The notes: a model not told the origin generated them from the letters alone. 64,000 bases of DNA from Pseudomonas sp. 10-1B (GCF_000935045.1 NZ_JYKS01000036.1:50279-114278); one strand, 5' to 3'. Counted from the first letter of the stretch, positions 51,663 to 61,293 are shown. A program made the numbers and translations.

Positions 51663-51777
51663 TGTGGGAGCGGCCTTGTGTCGCGATGGGGCGCGCAGCG
51701 GCCCAGGATTTCAGCTCCGCCGCATATATTGCCGGGGCCGCTTTGCGGCCCTTTCGCGACACAAGGCCGCTCCCACA
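51663..51777. repeat. REP pair, CGCGACACAAGG class, wide spacing
   Basis: TGTGGGAGCGGCCTTGTGTC (51664 onward) and GACACAAGGCCGCTCCCACA near 51758 are inverted, with TCGCGA at the inner ends, so tails point outwards. The centre holds GGGGCCGCTTTGCGGCCC, a strong hairpin. It is in the 289-bp gap between the two receptors. The following 150 bp are AT-richer (for example TTTTTCATACAATTACCAG) and probably hold the second receptor's promoter. Confidence 0.85.
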
Positions 51778-51928
51778 GAGACCCCACCGCCAGGTAATTT
51801 TTCATACAATTACCAGTGAAATTTCCTACCTGATTATCAGGTCAAGTCCTACAGCTCCGCTGCCGATTGGCAGAGGTGTGATGCCGGCAATACGCCTGCA
51901 TCCCCCCTCAATCGCACGGAGACTCCCC

Positions 51929-53872
51929 ATGCTCGGCTACCTCAACCGCAAGCTCGGCAACATCAGTGTCGCTGCCAAGCTGGCCCTCGGCTTCGCCGTG
52001 GTCCTGCTGCTTACCCTGACCACCACCATCAGCGGCTGGCGCGCGCTGGATGGCGCCATCATGCGCTCGCAGCAACTCAGCGAAATAGGCCTGATCAACG
52101 ACCTGACCAAGGACTTGCGCGCAGAACGCATCACCTACCGCGTGCTCGGCGATGACACCAGCAAATCGCGCATCGCCAACATCCTCGAGCAGCTCAACAA
52201 CATGCTGACCACGCTGCAGCAACGTAGCAACGTCGATGAGTCACGGCAGATGCTGACTGAAAAACTGGCTTTGCTGCAGCGCCTGCGCGACGACTTCAAC
52301 GAACTGCAACGCAGCGTCGCCAGCCGTGTGGCCCTGCGTGAGGCCATGCAGGCACAGGAGCAGAAACTCGACGACGTGATCGACGAACTACAGACCCAGG
52401 CACTGCTGAAGATGCCTGCCGACAGCCAGCAAAGTGCTGTGCTGGGCCTGATGGACACGCTCAGCCGGCATGTCGATGGTGCCAATCAGCAGAGCCTGGT
52501 GCCAGCCTATACCTTCACCCCCATCGAGGACTTTGCCAAGGTCGGTGACAGTGCCCTGGACGCGGCGCAGAGTAGCCTTGGGCAACTGCTCAAAGGCCTT
52601 GCGCAGCTGGGCCTGCCGCGCGCCGTCAGCGAGCAGCCTGGAGTCGAACTGGCCAAGTATCGCGCCAGCCTGGACCAGTACCGGCACGCCGCCGTGCGCG
52701 TCGAGCAGCTGCAGAACGACATGGAAAAAATGGGCAACGAGTTGCGCGCGTTAAGCCTTGAGCTGAGTAAACGCAAGGTCGAACAACGTGACCACGAAGC
52801 CCTGGCCGCCCGCTCGCTGCTGACCAGCGTGGCGCTGCTGGCGCTGGCGGTGGGTGTGTTGGCCGGCTGGCTGATCACCTTGCAGATCACCCAGCCCCTG
52901 CGCCAGACGCTGGCCGTGGCCGCGCGCATTGCCAAGGGTGACCTGAGCCAGGTCGACGCGGTGCAGCGCCGCGACGAGATGGGCCAGTTGCAGACCAGCA
53001 TGCGCGAAATGACCTTGAGCCTGCGCGAACTGATCGGCGGCATCGACCAGGGCGTCGGCCAACTGTCACAGGCCGCTACGCAACTGGCTGCCAGCAGCGA
53101 GGACACCAAACTGCGCATCAACCAGCAACGTGAAGAAACCGACCAGGTCGCCACTGCCATGAACCAGATGAGCGCCACCGTCCAGGAAGTGGCGCAGAAC
53201 GCCGAACAGGCCTCGCTGGCAGCGACCAACGCCGACCAGCAGGCGCAGGTGGGCGACCAGGTGGTAGCCGAAGCCATCGGCCGCATCGAACAACTGGCCG
53301 GGCAGATGGACCATTGCCTGGCAGCCATGCAACACCTGGCGGGCGAGAGCCAGCGGATTGGCAGCATCCTCGATGTGATCAAGTCGGTGTCCGAACAGAC
53401 CAACCTGCTGGCCCTGAACGCGGCGATCGAAGCGGCACGGGCCGGCGAGGCCGGGCGTGGCTTTGCCGTGGTCGCCGATGAGGTACGCGGTTTGGCCCAG
53501 CGCACCTCCACGGCGACCGAAGAGATTGGCCAACTGATCGACAGCCTGCACAACGGCACGGATGAGGTGACCCGCTTGCTGGACAGCAGCAAGAACCTGA
53601 CCGAGCAGAGCGTGGAGTTGAGCCGCAGGGCCGGACAGGCACTGGGCCAGATTACCGACACGGTGTCGAGCATCCAGGGCATGAACCAGCAGATCGCCAC
53701 GGCCAGCGAAGAGCAAAGCGTGGTAGCCGAGCAGATCAACCGAAGTGTGCTGAATGTGCGGGATGTGTCGGATCAGACCAGTGCGGCCAGTGAGCAGACG
53801 GCGGCTTCGAGTGGGGAGTTGGAGCAGTTGGGGCAGCAGTTGCGCGGGATGGTGGGGCGGTTCAACATCTGA
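51929..53872 (+). CDS. Methyl-accepting chemotaxis protein, HBM-type sensor
   Basis: A 647-residue chemoreceptor. The first helix lies near 18-38 (LALGFAVVLLLTLTTTISGW) and the second near 290-312, leaving a periplasmic domain of about 250 residues. That size and its all-helical pattern with two Arg-rich patches (LTKDLRAERITYRVLG) fit the helical bimodular (HBM) domain seen in McpS-like receptors for organic acids. HAMP and a signalling tip LALNAAIEAARAGEAGRGFA follow. The ligand cannot be told. The ATG at 51929 has ACGGAGAC before it; the earlier open frame is a REP/receptor tail read-through. Confidence 0.93.
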   Translation: MLGYLNRKLGNISVAAKLALGFAVVLLLTLTTTISGWRALDGAIMRSQQLSEIGLINDLTKDLRAERITYRVLGDDTSKSRIANILEQLNNMLTTLQQRSNVDESRQMLTEKLALLQRLRDDFNELQRSVASRVALREAMQAQEQKLDDVIDELQTQALLKMPADSQQSAVLGLMDTLSRHVDGANQQSLVPAYTFTPIEDFAKVGDSALDAAQSSLGQLLKGLAQLGLPRAVSEQPGVELAKYRASLDQYRHAAVRVEQLQNDMEKMGNELRALSLELSKRKVEQRDHEALAARSLLTSVALLALAVGVLAGWLITLQITQPLRQTLAVAARIAKGDLSQVDAVQRRDEMGQLQTSMREMTLSLRELIGGIDQGVGQLSQAATQLAASSEDTKLRINQQREETDQVATAMNQMSATVQEVAQNAEQASLAATNADQQAQVGDQVVAEAIGRIEQLAGQMDHCLAAMQHLAGESQRIGSILDVIKSVSEQTNLLALNAAIEAARAGEAGRGFAVVADEVRGLAQRTSTATEEIGQLIDSLHNGTDEVTRLLDSSKNLTEQSVELSRRAGQALGQITDTVSSIQGMNQQIATASEEQSVVAEQINRSVLNVRDVSDQTSAASEQTAASSGELEQLGQQLRGMVGRFNI

Positions 53873-53880
53873 GACCGAGT

Positions 53881-53976
53881 CGTCCTCTTCGCGGGCTCGC
53901 CCGCTCCCACAGGTACCGCACAGCCTTCAAGACCTGTGCAAGACCTGTGGGAGCGGGCGTGCCCGCGAAGAGGACG
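53881..53976. repeat. REP pair, perfect outer arms
   Basis: CGTCCTCTTCGCGGGCTCGC and its near complement GCGTGCCCGCGAAGAGGACG form the outer arms around GCTCCCACAGG/CCTGTGGGAGC. It lies between the convergent receptor and ABC ATPase genes, and is a likely joint terminator. Confidence 0.9.
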
Positions 53977-53982
53977 GTGCGC

Positions 53983-54717
53983 TTAAAGCACCTGGCGCAG
54001 GAAGGCCTGGGCGCGCGGGTCCTTCGGCGCAGCGAAGAACTCGGCCGGTGCCGAATCTTCCAGCAGCTTGCCATGGTCGAAGAACAACACGCGGTCCGCC
54101 ACTTCGCGGGCAAAGCCCATTTCGTGGGTGACGCAGACCATGGTCATGCCTTCCTGGGCCAGGGTCTTCATCACGTCCAGCACCTCACCGACCATTTCCG
54201 GGTCCAGCGCCGAGGTCGGTTCGTCGAACAGCATCACCTTCGGGTCCATGGCCAGGGCCCGGGCGATCGCTACCCGCTGCTGCTGGCCGCCGGACAAACG
54301 CGACGGGTATTCATTGGCCTTCTGCGCGATACCGACCTTCTCCAGCAACGCCCGGGCCTTGGATTCGCGGTCGGCTTTGCTGCGCTTGCGCACCACCTTC
54401 TGCGCCAGGCACAGGTTTTCCAGCACGGTCATGTGCGGGAACAGGTTGAAATGCTGGAACACCATGCCGACTTCGCGGCGATAGGCGTTGATGTCGGTCT
54501 TCGGGTTGGCCAGCTCCAGGCCATCGATGGCCACATGGCCTTCGTCGAAGTGCTCCAGGCCGTTGAGGCAGCGCAGGAAGGTCGACTTGCCCGAACCCGA
54601 CGGGCCGAGCACCACCACCACTTCGCCCTTGGCTACCTGGGTAGTGACGTTATCCACAGCCCGAACCACATGGCCACGGGTGTCGAAGACTTTCAGCAGG
54701 TCACGGACTTCAATCAC
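53983..54717 (-). CDS. Polar amino acid ABC transporter, ATP-binding protein
   Basis: A 244-residue ATPase of the HisP/GlnQ type. Walker A GPSGSGKST, signature LSGGQQQRVAIARALA and Walker B VMLFDEPTSALDPEMV are complete, and VTHEMGFAREVADRV has the switch His. HFNLFPHMTVLENL is the Q-loop. The start is taken as GTG at 54717 (VIEVRD) with GGAGG ten bases upstream; a TTG three codons earlier is less likely because it lies almost on the Shine-Dalgarno sequence. It overlaps the permease by eight bases. The adjacent permease and binding protein complete a transporter. Confidence 0.95.
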   Translation of the reverse strand: MIEVRDLLKVFDTRGHVVRAVDNVTTQVAKGEVVVVLGPSGSGKSTFLRCLNGLEHFDEGHVAIDGLELANPKTDINAYRREVGMVFQHFNLFPHMTVLENLCLAQKVVRKRSKADRESKARALLEKVGIAQKANEYPSRLSGGQQQRVAIARALAMDPKVMLFDEPTSALDPEMVGEVLDVMKTLAQEGMTMVCVTHEMGFAREVADRVLFFDHGKLLEDSAPAEFFAAPKDPRAQAFLRQVL

Positions 54718-55672
54718 TTTGCGCAAGCCTCCGCTCGAGCCGGCTGGCCAGGTGCGACAGCGGCAGGTTGATCAGCAGGTACAGGCCTGCCACGCAGAAC
54801 CAGATCTCGAAAGTCGAGAACGAGGTGGTGATGGCCTCGCGGCCGCTCTTGGTCAGTTCGGTGATCGCGATCACCGAGACCAGCGAGGTGTCCTTGACCA
54901 GGCTGATGAACTGGCCGGCCAACGGCGGCAGCACGCGTTTGAACGCCTGCGGCAGGATCACGTGGCGCATCGACTGGCCGGCGTTCAGGCCCAGCGAGCG
55001 GGCCGCCTCGTTCTGGCCCTTGGCGATGGACTGCACGCCGGCACGGACGATTTCGGCCACATAGGCACCGGTGAACAGCGCCAGTGCGGCCACCCCGGCG
55101 AATTCGCGGGACAGGTTCAGCACGGTACCGATGAAGAAGTAGAAGATGAAGATCTGCACCAACAGCGGGGTACCGCGCACCAATTCGACATACACCGTCG
55201 ACAGGTCACGCAAGGTCGGGTTGCTGGACAAACGGCAGAGGCCGGCGAATAGGCCGATGACCAGGCCCAGGGCACCGGACACCACCGAAATCCACAGGGT
55301 GGTCCACAGGCCCCAGGCCAGCGGGCCGGCCGCCCAGTGGCGGGTAACGCCAACCTGGTCGCCTTCGGCAACATCGTCGCCGCGGCTCAGTTGCAGGCTG
55401 TCCTTGGCCACGTCGAGCACCTGCTCGTCACCGTTCTCGTCCTTCAGCGTGACGCGGGCGTTATCGCCAGAGATGACGATCTCCTGCACGGTGCCGTAAC
55501 CGGCGGCACGCTGTGCTTCCTCGGCCTTGTAGGCGAAGTACTGCGGTACGCGGTTCCAGCGCCACTCGTAGGAAATCATCGAGGTGGCCATGTACAGGCT
55601 GAACGCCAGGCCCACCAGGACCAGTGCGGTCAGCCCATGCCAGGGCCACATGGCTTTCTTGTGTTTGATCAC
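54710..55672 (-). CDS. Polar amino acid ABC transporter permease with extracytoplasmic insert
   Basis: A 320-residue inner-membrane permease of the HisM/GlnP type. The membrane core is ordinary: TTLWISVVSGALGLVIGLFA, YVELVRGTPLLVQIFIFYFF and EAARSLGLNAGQSMRHVILP (the EAA loop). Between helix 1 (about 12-32) and helix 2 (about 120) there is a polar region of about 85 residues (EWRWNRVPQYFAYKAEEAQR onward) with beta-like repeats such as DNARVTLKDENGDEQVLDV. This is longer than in common permeases of the family. GTG start with GGAAG upstream. It forms one operon with the binding protein and the ATPase. Confidence 0.9.
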   Translation of the reverse strand: MIKHKKAMWPWHGLTALVLVGLAFSLYMATSMISYEWRWNRVPQYFAYKAEEAQRAAGYGTVQEIVISGDNARVTLKDENGDEQVLDVAKDSLQLSRGDDVAEGDQVGVTRHWAAGPLAWGLWTTLWISVVSGALGLVIGLFAGLCRLSSNPTLRDLSTVYVELVRGTPLLVQIFIFYFFIGTVLNLSREFAGVAALALFTGAYVAEIVRAGVQSIAKGQNEAARSLGLNAGQSMRHVILPQAFKRVLPPLAGQFISLVKDTSLVSVIAITELTKSGREAITTSFSTFEIWFCVAGLYLLINLPLSHLASRLERRLAQSD

Positions 55673-55750
55673 GTGGGGTACTTCCGTAAATGCGAACGCG
55701 CAGGGTTTGCCTGCGCGTCGGGGTCAAAAGCCGGGCTTGTGGCCTGGGCC

Positions 55751-56551
55751 TTATTCCATTTCCTTCAGCCAGTCCTTGTTCTTGAACCACTTGTCGTGAA
55801 TACGATCGTAGGTCCCGTCATGCTTGATCTGGTGCAGGAAGTTGTTGATGAAGTTGATGCTGTCGTAGTCGCCTTTCTTCAGGCCGAAGGCCAGCGGCTC
55901 GTAGGTGAAGGGTTCATCGAGGAACAGCAGCTTGCCAGCGCCGGCCTTCTCCACTGCCACCACGTTGTACGGCGCGTCATAGACGAAGGCGTCGGCCTTG
56001 CCATTGACCACGTCCATCACCGCTTCCTGCTCGTTGTCGTAACCGTGGTACTTGGCCTTGGCGAGCAGCTTCTTGGAGACCATTTCGCCGGTGGTGCCGA
56101 GCTTGGAGGTAATGCGGTACTTGTCGTTGTTCAGGTCCTTGTACGATTTGATCTCGCCGGCCAGTTCCTTGCGGATCAGCAGGGTCTGGCCAACCACGAT
56201 GAAGGGTTCACTGAAGTTCAGACGCAGGTTCCGTTCCTGGGTCAGGGTCATGCCGCTACCGATCATGTCGAACTTGTTGGTCAGCAGTGCCGGGATGATG
56301 CCGTCATAGGCGGTGGAGACGGGCTCGAACTTGACGCCCATGGACTTGGCCATGGCCTTGAGAATGTCGACTTCGAAACCGATGATCTCGCCGCGCTTGT
56401 TGGTCATCTGGAACGGCATGTAGGTTGGGTCCATGCCCACCCGCAGGGTGCCGCGCTTGACCGCGTCATCGATGGCGCCCGCCTGGGCGGAGGCTACCGC
56501 GACCAGCGCGGTGACACCGACCAGCAGTCGCGAAAGGTATTTCTTCATCAT
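55751..56551 (-). CDS. Polar amino acid ABC transporter substrate-binding protein
   Basis: A 266-residue periplasmic binding protein. The signal peptide MMKKYLSRLLVGVTALVAVA ends at SAQAGA. The mature start TLRVGMDPTYMPFQMTNKRG and GEIIGFEVDILKAMAKSMGV are typical of SBP_bac_3 domains for polar amino acids. SGMTLTQERNLRLNFSEPF and KLGTTGEMVSKKLL follow. Start ATG at 56551 with AGGGGA seven bases upstream. It is first in an operon with the permease (79 bp gap) and ATPase. The specific substrate is unknown; acidic or neutral amino acids are likely. Confidence 0.94.
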   Translation of the reverse strand: MMKKYLSRLLVGVTALVAVASAQAGAIDDAVKRGTLRVGMDPTYMPFQMTNKRGEIIGFEVDILKAMAKSMGVKFEPVSTAYDGIIPALLTNKFDMIGSGMTLTQERNLRLNFSEPFIVVGQTLLIRKELAGEIKSYKDLNNDKYRITSKLGTTGEMVSKKLLAKAKYHGYDNEQEAVMDVVNGKADAFVYDAPYNVVAVEKAGAGKLLFLDEPFTYEPLAFGLKKGDYDSINFINNFLHQIKHDGTYDRIHDKWFKNKDWLKEME

Positions 56552-56709
56552 CACCAAGTCCCCTAGCAAGAAAAGTAGCGAATCTTATTGTTGGCACGGC
56601 CGTACTGGCCGATGCGTCATATCGGAGAGGGATGCTAACGCATGGCAGCCCGGGGACCTAGAGCTGGGGGGGACTTTGTTGGCCAAAATCGGCATGGGCC
56701 CTGAAAAGC

Positions 56710-56773
56710 TTCGCGGGCAAGCCCGCTCCTACAAGGATACGCGTATCGCTGTAGGAGCGGGCTTGCCCGCGAA
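56710..56773. repeat. REP-like palindrome, GCTCCTACA class
   Basis: TTCGCGGGCAAGCCCGCTCC and GGAGCGGGCTTGCCCGCGAA, with TACA tails rather than CACAGG. The same variant is found in the 64-bp inverted repeat at 43183. It lies after the opgH stop; the rest of the 231-bp gap up to the binding protein gene looks like that gene's promoter region. Confidence 0.88.
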
Positions 56774-56782
56774 TAGGCCCTG

Positions 56783-59356
56783 TCAGGCACCAACCAGGGA
56801 AGGCTGGGCCTCGTTCTCCGGATGCAACGGCAACAGCGGCGAATGCGGGTCGTTGTTGATCGAGGCCCGCCATACGTCGATCCAGGCCGCATTGTGCTCG
56901 GCCCAGACCTGCTCGTGCAGGCGGGTCAGCGCCACCGGGTCGCTGAGCAGGGCCAGGCGGGTATTGAGGTCCAGCCCTTGTGGGCCGACCTCGATCGCCT
57001 TGGCCACGCGCTCGGCACGCAGTGCCTCGATCGGCGCCGCCTGGCCATGGCGGGCAGTGGCCATGGCGCAGGCCAGGGCGTTCTGCCGCGGGTCGACCAC
57101 GGCCCGGACGAAGCCGTCGTGCAGGGCATGCCAGCGATTCTCGTGGGTGTACTGGTCGGTGGCCAGCAGCTCTTGCGGGGTGGCGTATTCCTCGGGAATG
57201 AGGAACAGCTTCTCGTCCTTGGCCGCCAGGCCCAGGCGGGTGCGGCTGGAGATCACCGAAACCGGGATCGACAGCACCAGCGAACCGACGATTGGCGCCA
57301 GCCACCACAGGAAGCTCGGGTTCAGCCATGCCACCAACCCGGCCCAGGCAATGCCCAGCAGGGTCTGCGGACCATGGCGCCGCACGGCTTCGCTCCACGG
57401 CGTGGAGTCGTCGTCACGCTGCGGCGAGTTCCAGGTCGCGGCCCAGCCGAGGAACGCGGCCAGCACGAAGCGGGTGTGGAAGATCATGCGCACCGGCGCC
57501 AGCAACATGGAGAACAGCATCTCCATCAGCATCGACAAGGTGACCTTGACCCGCCCGCCAAACTCGATAGCGCCCTTGGCCCAGATCAGGATGACGCTGA
57601 GCAGCTTGGGCAGGAACAGCAACACGATGGTGGTGGAGAACAGCGCCACGGCCTTCTCCGGGTGCCACTGCGGCCACAGCGGGTAAAGCTGGTACGGCTC
57701 GATGAAATATTGCGGCTCCATCAGCGTGTTGGTTGCCAGCAACGCGGTCGACAGCACCAGGAACAGGAACCACAACGGCGCCGACAGGTACGACATCACC
57801 CCGGTGAGGAACACCGCACGGTGTACCGGGTGCATGCCCTTGACCAGGAACAGGCGGAAGTTCATCAGGTTGCCATGGCACCAGCGGCGGTCACGCTTGA
57901 GCTCGTCGAGCAGGTTCGGCGGCAGTTCTTCGTAGCTGCCCGGCAGGTCGTAGGCGATCCACACGCCCCAACCGGCGCGGCGCATCAGCGCGGCTTCGAC
58001 GAAGTCGTGGGAGAGGATCGCCCCGGCGAACGCGCCCTTGCCCGGCAACGGCGCCAGGGCGCAGTGCTCGATGAACGGTTTCATGCGGATGATCGCGTTA
58101 TGGCCCCAGTAGTGCGACTCGCCCAGCTGCCAGAAGTGCAGGCCGGCAGTGAACAGCGGGCCGTAAACGCGGGTGGCGAACTGCTGCATGCGTGCATACA
58201 GGGTATCCATGCCCGAGGCTTTCGGCCCGGTCTGGATGATGCCGGCGTCCGGGTTGGCCTCCATCAGGCGCACCAGGCTGCTCAGGCATTCGCCGCTCAT
58301 GACGCTGTCGGCATCGAGCACGACCATGTACTTGTAATCGCCGCCCCAACGACGGCAGAAGTCGTCGAGGTTGCCGCTCTTGCGCTTTACCCGGCGCCGG
58401 CGGCGACGGTAGAAGATGCGGCCAAAGCCTTTGGTTTCGCGGCACACGTCCAGCCAGGCCTGTTGCTCGGCCACGGCGATGTCGGTGTCGTTGGTGTCGC
58501 TGAGCACGAAGAAGTCGAAGCGGTCGAGGTTGCCGCTGGCGGCTACCGACTCGAACGTCGCACGCAGGCCGGCGAACACGCGCGGCACGTCTTCGTTGCA
58601 GATCGGCATCACCAGTGCGGTGCGAGCTTCGGCTGCGATCGGCTCGTTGCCTGCGCTGCTGCCGGAAATCTTGTATTTGTCACGCCCGGTCAGAAGCTCG
58701 AGGAAGCCCATGAGCGCGGTCCAGAAGCCCGCCGATACCCAGCAGAACAGAATACCGAAGAGGATCAGGATGGACGTCTGCAAGGCGTATGGCCACACCT
58801 GCACGACCGTTTCCCACAGCGACTGGGCGAGGATCTCGTCCAGGTCGACGAACGACCAGCCCTGGTACGGCAGGATACCCTTCATGTACCAGCCGGCGAC
58901 GATGGTCTGGCCGATCATCAGGGTTAGCAGGATGTAACGACGAATCGAACCGACCGTGCGCCAGCGTGCCGGCGGCAGTTCGCGCTTGGGCGGCTGCGGC
59001 GCGTTGGTACGGCCGGTCATGCGCCGCCACATGCGGATCAGCACATTGGTGCGCCATGGCTCGGGCACCACCCGGGTGCGCTTGATCGGCGGGGCGATCT
59101 TCAGGCACAGGCGGCCGCTGCCATCGACGCCGAGCATTTCGGCATCCTCCAGCTCGGCAGCGCTGCCCACGGTCAGGCGCGAGCCCACCGAAGCCTGCAC
59201 GGCTTCGCCAGCGTTGGCGGCCGGGTTGGCCGCCAGGCGTTGATGCAGCTCGCTGAACGACGAGCAACTGGCGAGTTCCGCCCGTTGCTCGTCACTCAGT
59301 GGTAGATGGGCCAGATACTCGCCAAGCGATTCCGGCCTTGCGCTTGAGTTACTCAT
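56783..59356 (-). CDS. opgH: Glucans biosynthesis glucosyltransferase H
   Basis: An 857-residue inner-membrane glycosyltransferase that polymerises UDP-glucose into the linear backbone of osmoregulated periplasmic glucans. A GT2 domain lies in the middle: MVVLDADSVMSGE is the second Asp motif and RDRRWCHGNLMN contains the (R/Q)xxRW motif. SLRAT-like AGLRATFESVAASGNLDRF and FVLSDTND carry the first Asp. About seven or eight membrane helices flank it. The long cytoplasmic N-terminus and C-terminus are typical of OpgH. It overlaps opgG by eight bases, so the pair is co-translated. Confidence 0.97.
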   Translation of the reverse strand: MSNSSARPESLGEYLAHLPLSDEQRAELASCSSFSELHQRLAANPAANAGEAVQASVGSRLTVGSAAELEDAEMLGVDGSGRLCLKIAPPIKRTRVVPEPWRTNVLIRMWRRMTGRTNAPQPPKRELPPARWRTVGSIRRYILLTLMIGQTIVAGWYMKGILPYQGWSFVDLDEILAQSLWETVVQVWPYALQTSILILFGILFCWVSAGFWTALMGFLELLTGRDKYKISGSSAGNEPIAAEARTALVMPICNEDVPRVFAGLRATFESVAASGNLDRFDFFVLSDTNDTDIAVAEQQAWLDVCRETKGFGRIFYRRRRRRVKRKSGNLDDFCRRWGGDYKYMVVLDADSVMSGECLSSLVRLMEANPDAGIIQTGPKASGMDTLYARMQQFATRVYGPLFTAGLHFWQLGESHYWGHNAIIRMKPFIEHCALAPLPGKGAFAGAILSHDFVEAALMRRAGWGVWIAYDLPGSYEELPPNLLDELKRDRRWCHGNLMNFRLFLVKGMHPVHRAVFLTGVMSYLSAPLWFLFLVLSTALLATNTLMEPQYFIEPYQLYPLWPQWHPEKAVALFSTTIVLLFLPKLLSVILIWAKGAIEFGGRVKVTLSMLMEMLFSMLLAPVRMIFHTRFVLAAFLGWAATWNSPQRDDDSTPWSEAVRRHGPQTLLGIAWAGLVAWLNPSFLWWLAPIVGSLVLSIPVSVISSRTRLGLAAKDEKLFLIPEEYATPQELLATDQYTHENRWHALHDGFVRAVVDPRQNALACAMATARHGQAAPIEALRAERVAKAIEVGPQGLDLNTRLALLSDPVALTRLHEQVWAEHNAAWIDVWRASINNDPHSPLLPLHPENEAQPSLVGA

Positions 59357-61070
59357 CGGCAGGCAACTGATAGCTCCAGGTCTCGGTCAGCACCTTCTCG
59401 GTGGTGGCCGGGGTCCCGTTGGTGGGCGCCGCATCGGCGGCAGGTTGTTCAGCCTTGACGGCTTTCTCGGCCTTGGCCTGCTTGGCTGCGGCCTTGTCCT
59501 GCTTGGCGTCCTGGGCAGGCTTGACAGGTTCGACCGGCACATCACGCACCAGCGCGGCACGCATTTCGGTCGATTTGTTGGCTTCCTTGATCTTCAACCG
59601 CAGAGTCAGGCGCCAGCCCTTGGTCTCTGGGTTATAGCGCAGGTTGTTCTCGACCACCTCGGCGTTATCGCCCACGCTGATCTGGCTGCGTACAGCGGTG
59701 TCTTCCGGCAGGGCGGCCAGCGCCGGGCCGGCGAAGTCGACCAGGAAGGCCACGCTGCCGTCTGGCTGGCGGATCAGGTTGGACTGCTTGACGTCACCGG
59801 TGGAACGCAGGGTCTGCTTGACCCAGCCCAGGTCAGGGGCCTGGAACTTCGGTTCGTCGATGGTGAAGTGCAGGCGGTAGGCATACTCGAACGGCTTGCC
59901 TGGCTCAGGCAGCTTTTCCGGGCTCCAGAAAGCCACGATGTTGTCGTTGGTCTCGTCGGCGGTCGGGATCTCGACCAGATCGACGGTGCCTTTGCCCCAG
60001 TCGCCCTTCGGCTCGATCCAGGCGCTTGGGCGCTTCTGGTAGTTGTCGTCGAGGTCTTCGTAGTCGCTGAAGGCACGCTGACGCTGCATCAGGCCGAAAC
60101 CACGCGGGTTCTCGACGCTGAAGTTGCTCACCGCCAGATGTTTCGGGTTGTTCAGCGGGCGCCAGATCCACTCGCCATTGCCAGCATGGATCGACAGGCC
60201 TTCGGAGTCATGCAGGGCCGGGCGGTAGTTCAGCACCTTGGATGGCTGGTTGGGGCCGAACAGGTACATGCTGGTAAGCGGCGCAACGCCCAGGCGGCTG
60301 ACCTGCTCGCGCAGGAACACGCGCGACTGCACGTCGACCACGGTGTCGTTGCCCGGGCGCAGGATCAGCTTGTAGGCGCCGGTGGAGCGCGGCGAGTCCA
60401 GCAGGGCGTAGATCACCAGGTGCTTGTCGGCCGGCTTGGGCTTCTCGACCCAGAACTCGGTGAAGCGCGGGAACTCCTCGCCCGACGGCAGCGCGGTGTC
60501 GATGGCCAGGCCACGGGCCGACAGGCCGTATACATGGCCCTTCCCGACTACGCGGAAGTAGCTGGCGCCAAGCAGGGTCATGATTTCGTCCTGCTTGTCG
60601 GCCTTGTTGATCGGGTAAAGCACGCGGAAACCGGCGTAGCCCAGGCTCTTGGTGGTTTCCGGGTCGTGCGGCACGTCACCGAACTCGAAGCGGCTCGGGT
60701 CGTACTTGATTTCCTCGACCTTGGTCGCGGTGACTTCGTTGATTTTCACCGGTGTGTCGAAGTGCATGCCCTGGTGATAGAAGGACAGCTTGAACGGGGT
60801 CTTGTCCTTGGCCCACTCGGCCTTTTCCTGCAGGAAGTGAATCTTCTGGTAGTCAGCGAACTTCATGTCGCGGAATACCGCCGGCAGGTTACTTTTCGGT
60901 GCTTCGTATTTCTGGCCGGCCAGATCCTTTGCCTTGGCTGCAACATCGTCAAGATTGAATGCCCACAGCTGGCCCGCGCTCATCAGGCCAACCAGGGCCA
61001 CGCTGGCCATCAGGACCTTGCGCAGCCGGATGCCGGGGATTCTTGATGCTTTTTGGGGACTAACAATCAC
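59349..61070 (-). CDS. opgG: Periplasmic glucans biosynthesis protein G
   Basis: A 573-residue periplasmic protein needed for branching of periplasmic glucans. The signal is ASVALVGLMSAGQLWA-FNL. DVAAKAKDLAGQKYEAPKSN and FYHQGMHFDTPVKINEV are typical of the MdoG family; YLFGPNQPSKVLNYRPALHD and NPRGFGLMQRQRAFSDYEDL are also present. The C-terminus has an extra Lys/Ala-rich tail (QDAKQDKAAAKQAKAEKAVK), absent in E. coli. The start is GTG at 61070 (VIVSPQKAS) with GAGG before it; the longer frame upstream is not protein-like. opgH follows with overlap. Confidence 0.95.
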   Translation of the reverse strand: MIVSPQKASRIPGIRLRKVLMASVALVGLMSAGQLWAFNLDDVAAKAKDLAGQKYEAPKSNLPAVFRDMKFADYQKIHFLQEKAEWAKDKTPFKLSFYHQGMHFDTPVKINEVTATKVEEIKYDPSRFEFGDVPHDPETTKSLGYAGFRVLYPINKADKQDEIMTLLGASYFRVVGKGHVYGLSARGLAIDTALPSGEEFPRFTEFWVEKPKPADKHLVIYALLDSPRSTGAYKLILRPGNDTVVDVQSRVFLREQVSRLGVAPLTSMYLFGPNQPSKVLNYRPALHDSEGLSIHAGNGEWIWRPLNNPKHLAVSNFSVENPRGFGLMQRQRAFSDYEDLDDNYQKRPSAWIEPKGDWGKGTVDLVEIPTADETNDNIVAFWSPEKLPEPGKPFEYAYRLHFTIDEPKFQAPDLGWVKQTLRSTGDVKQSNLIRQPDGSVAFLVDFAGPALAALPEDTAVRSQISVGDNAEVVENNLRYNPETKGWRLTLRLKIKEANKSTEMRAALVRDVPVEPVKPAQDAKQDKAAAKQAKAEKAVKAEQPAADAAPTNGTPATTEKVLTETWSYQLPADE

Positions 61071-61293
61071 GAGCAACCCTCGCCGAAAACAGATCATGAA
61101 ACCAACGGCCAGCGACAAATGCCGGGTTGGCGAGCACTGTTCGGACCCCGTGAGGGCGTAATGATTCCCCAAACGGATCCAGACAATGCTCGAGTCAGAG
61201 TGAAACGAACCTGCGAACGCAGGTCCATGCAGCGCGCGATTATCCAGCAGGTCGCGTGACAACGCATCAGGCTGGAACAACTATTTATCGTAC

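Noticed and set aside
56822..58927. A 701-codon open frame antisense to opgH
   Set aside because: It mirrors opgH codon bias in a GC-rich genome and shows only His/Gln/Arg/Ala-rich text, typical of antisense shadow frames.
61071..61280. Seventy extra codons at the start of opgG
   Set aside because: The text has no conserved sequence and would precede the signal peptide; GTG at 61070 gives the usual N-terminus with a ribosome-binding site.
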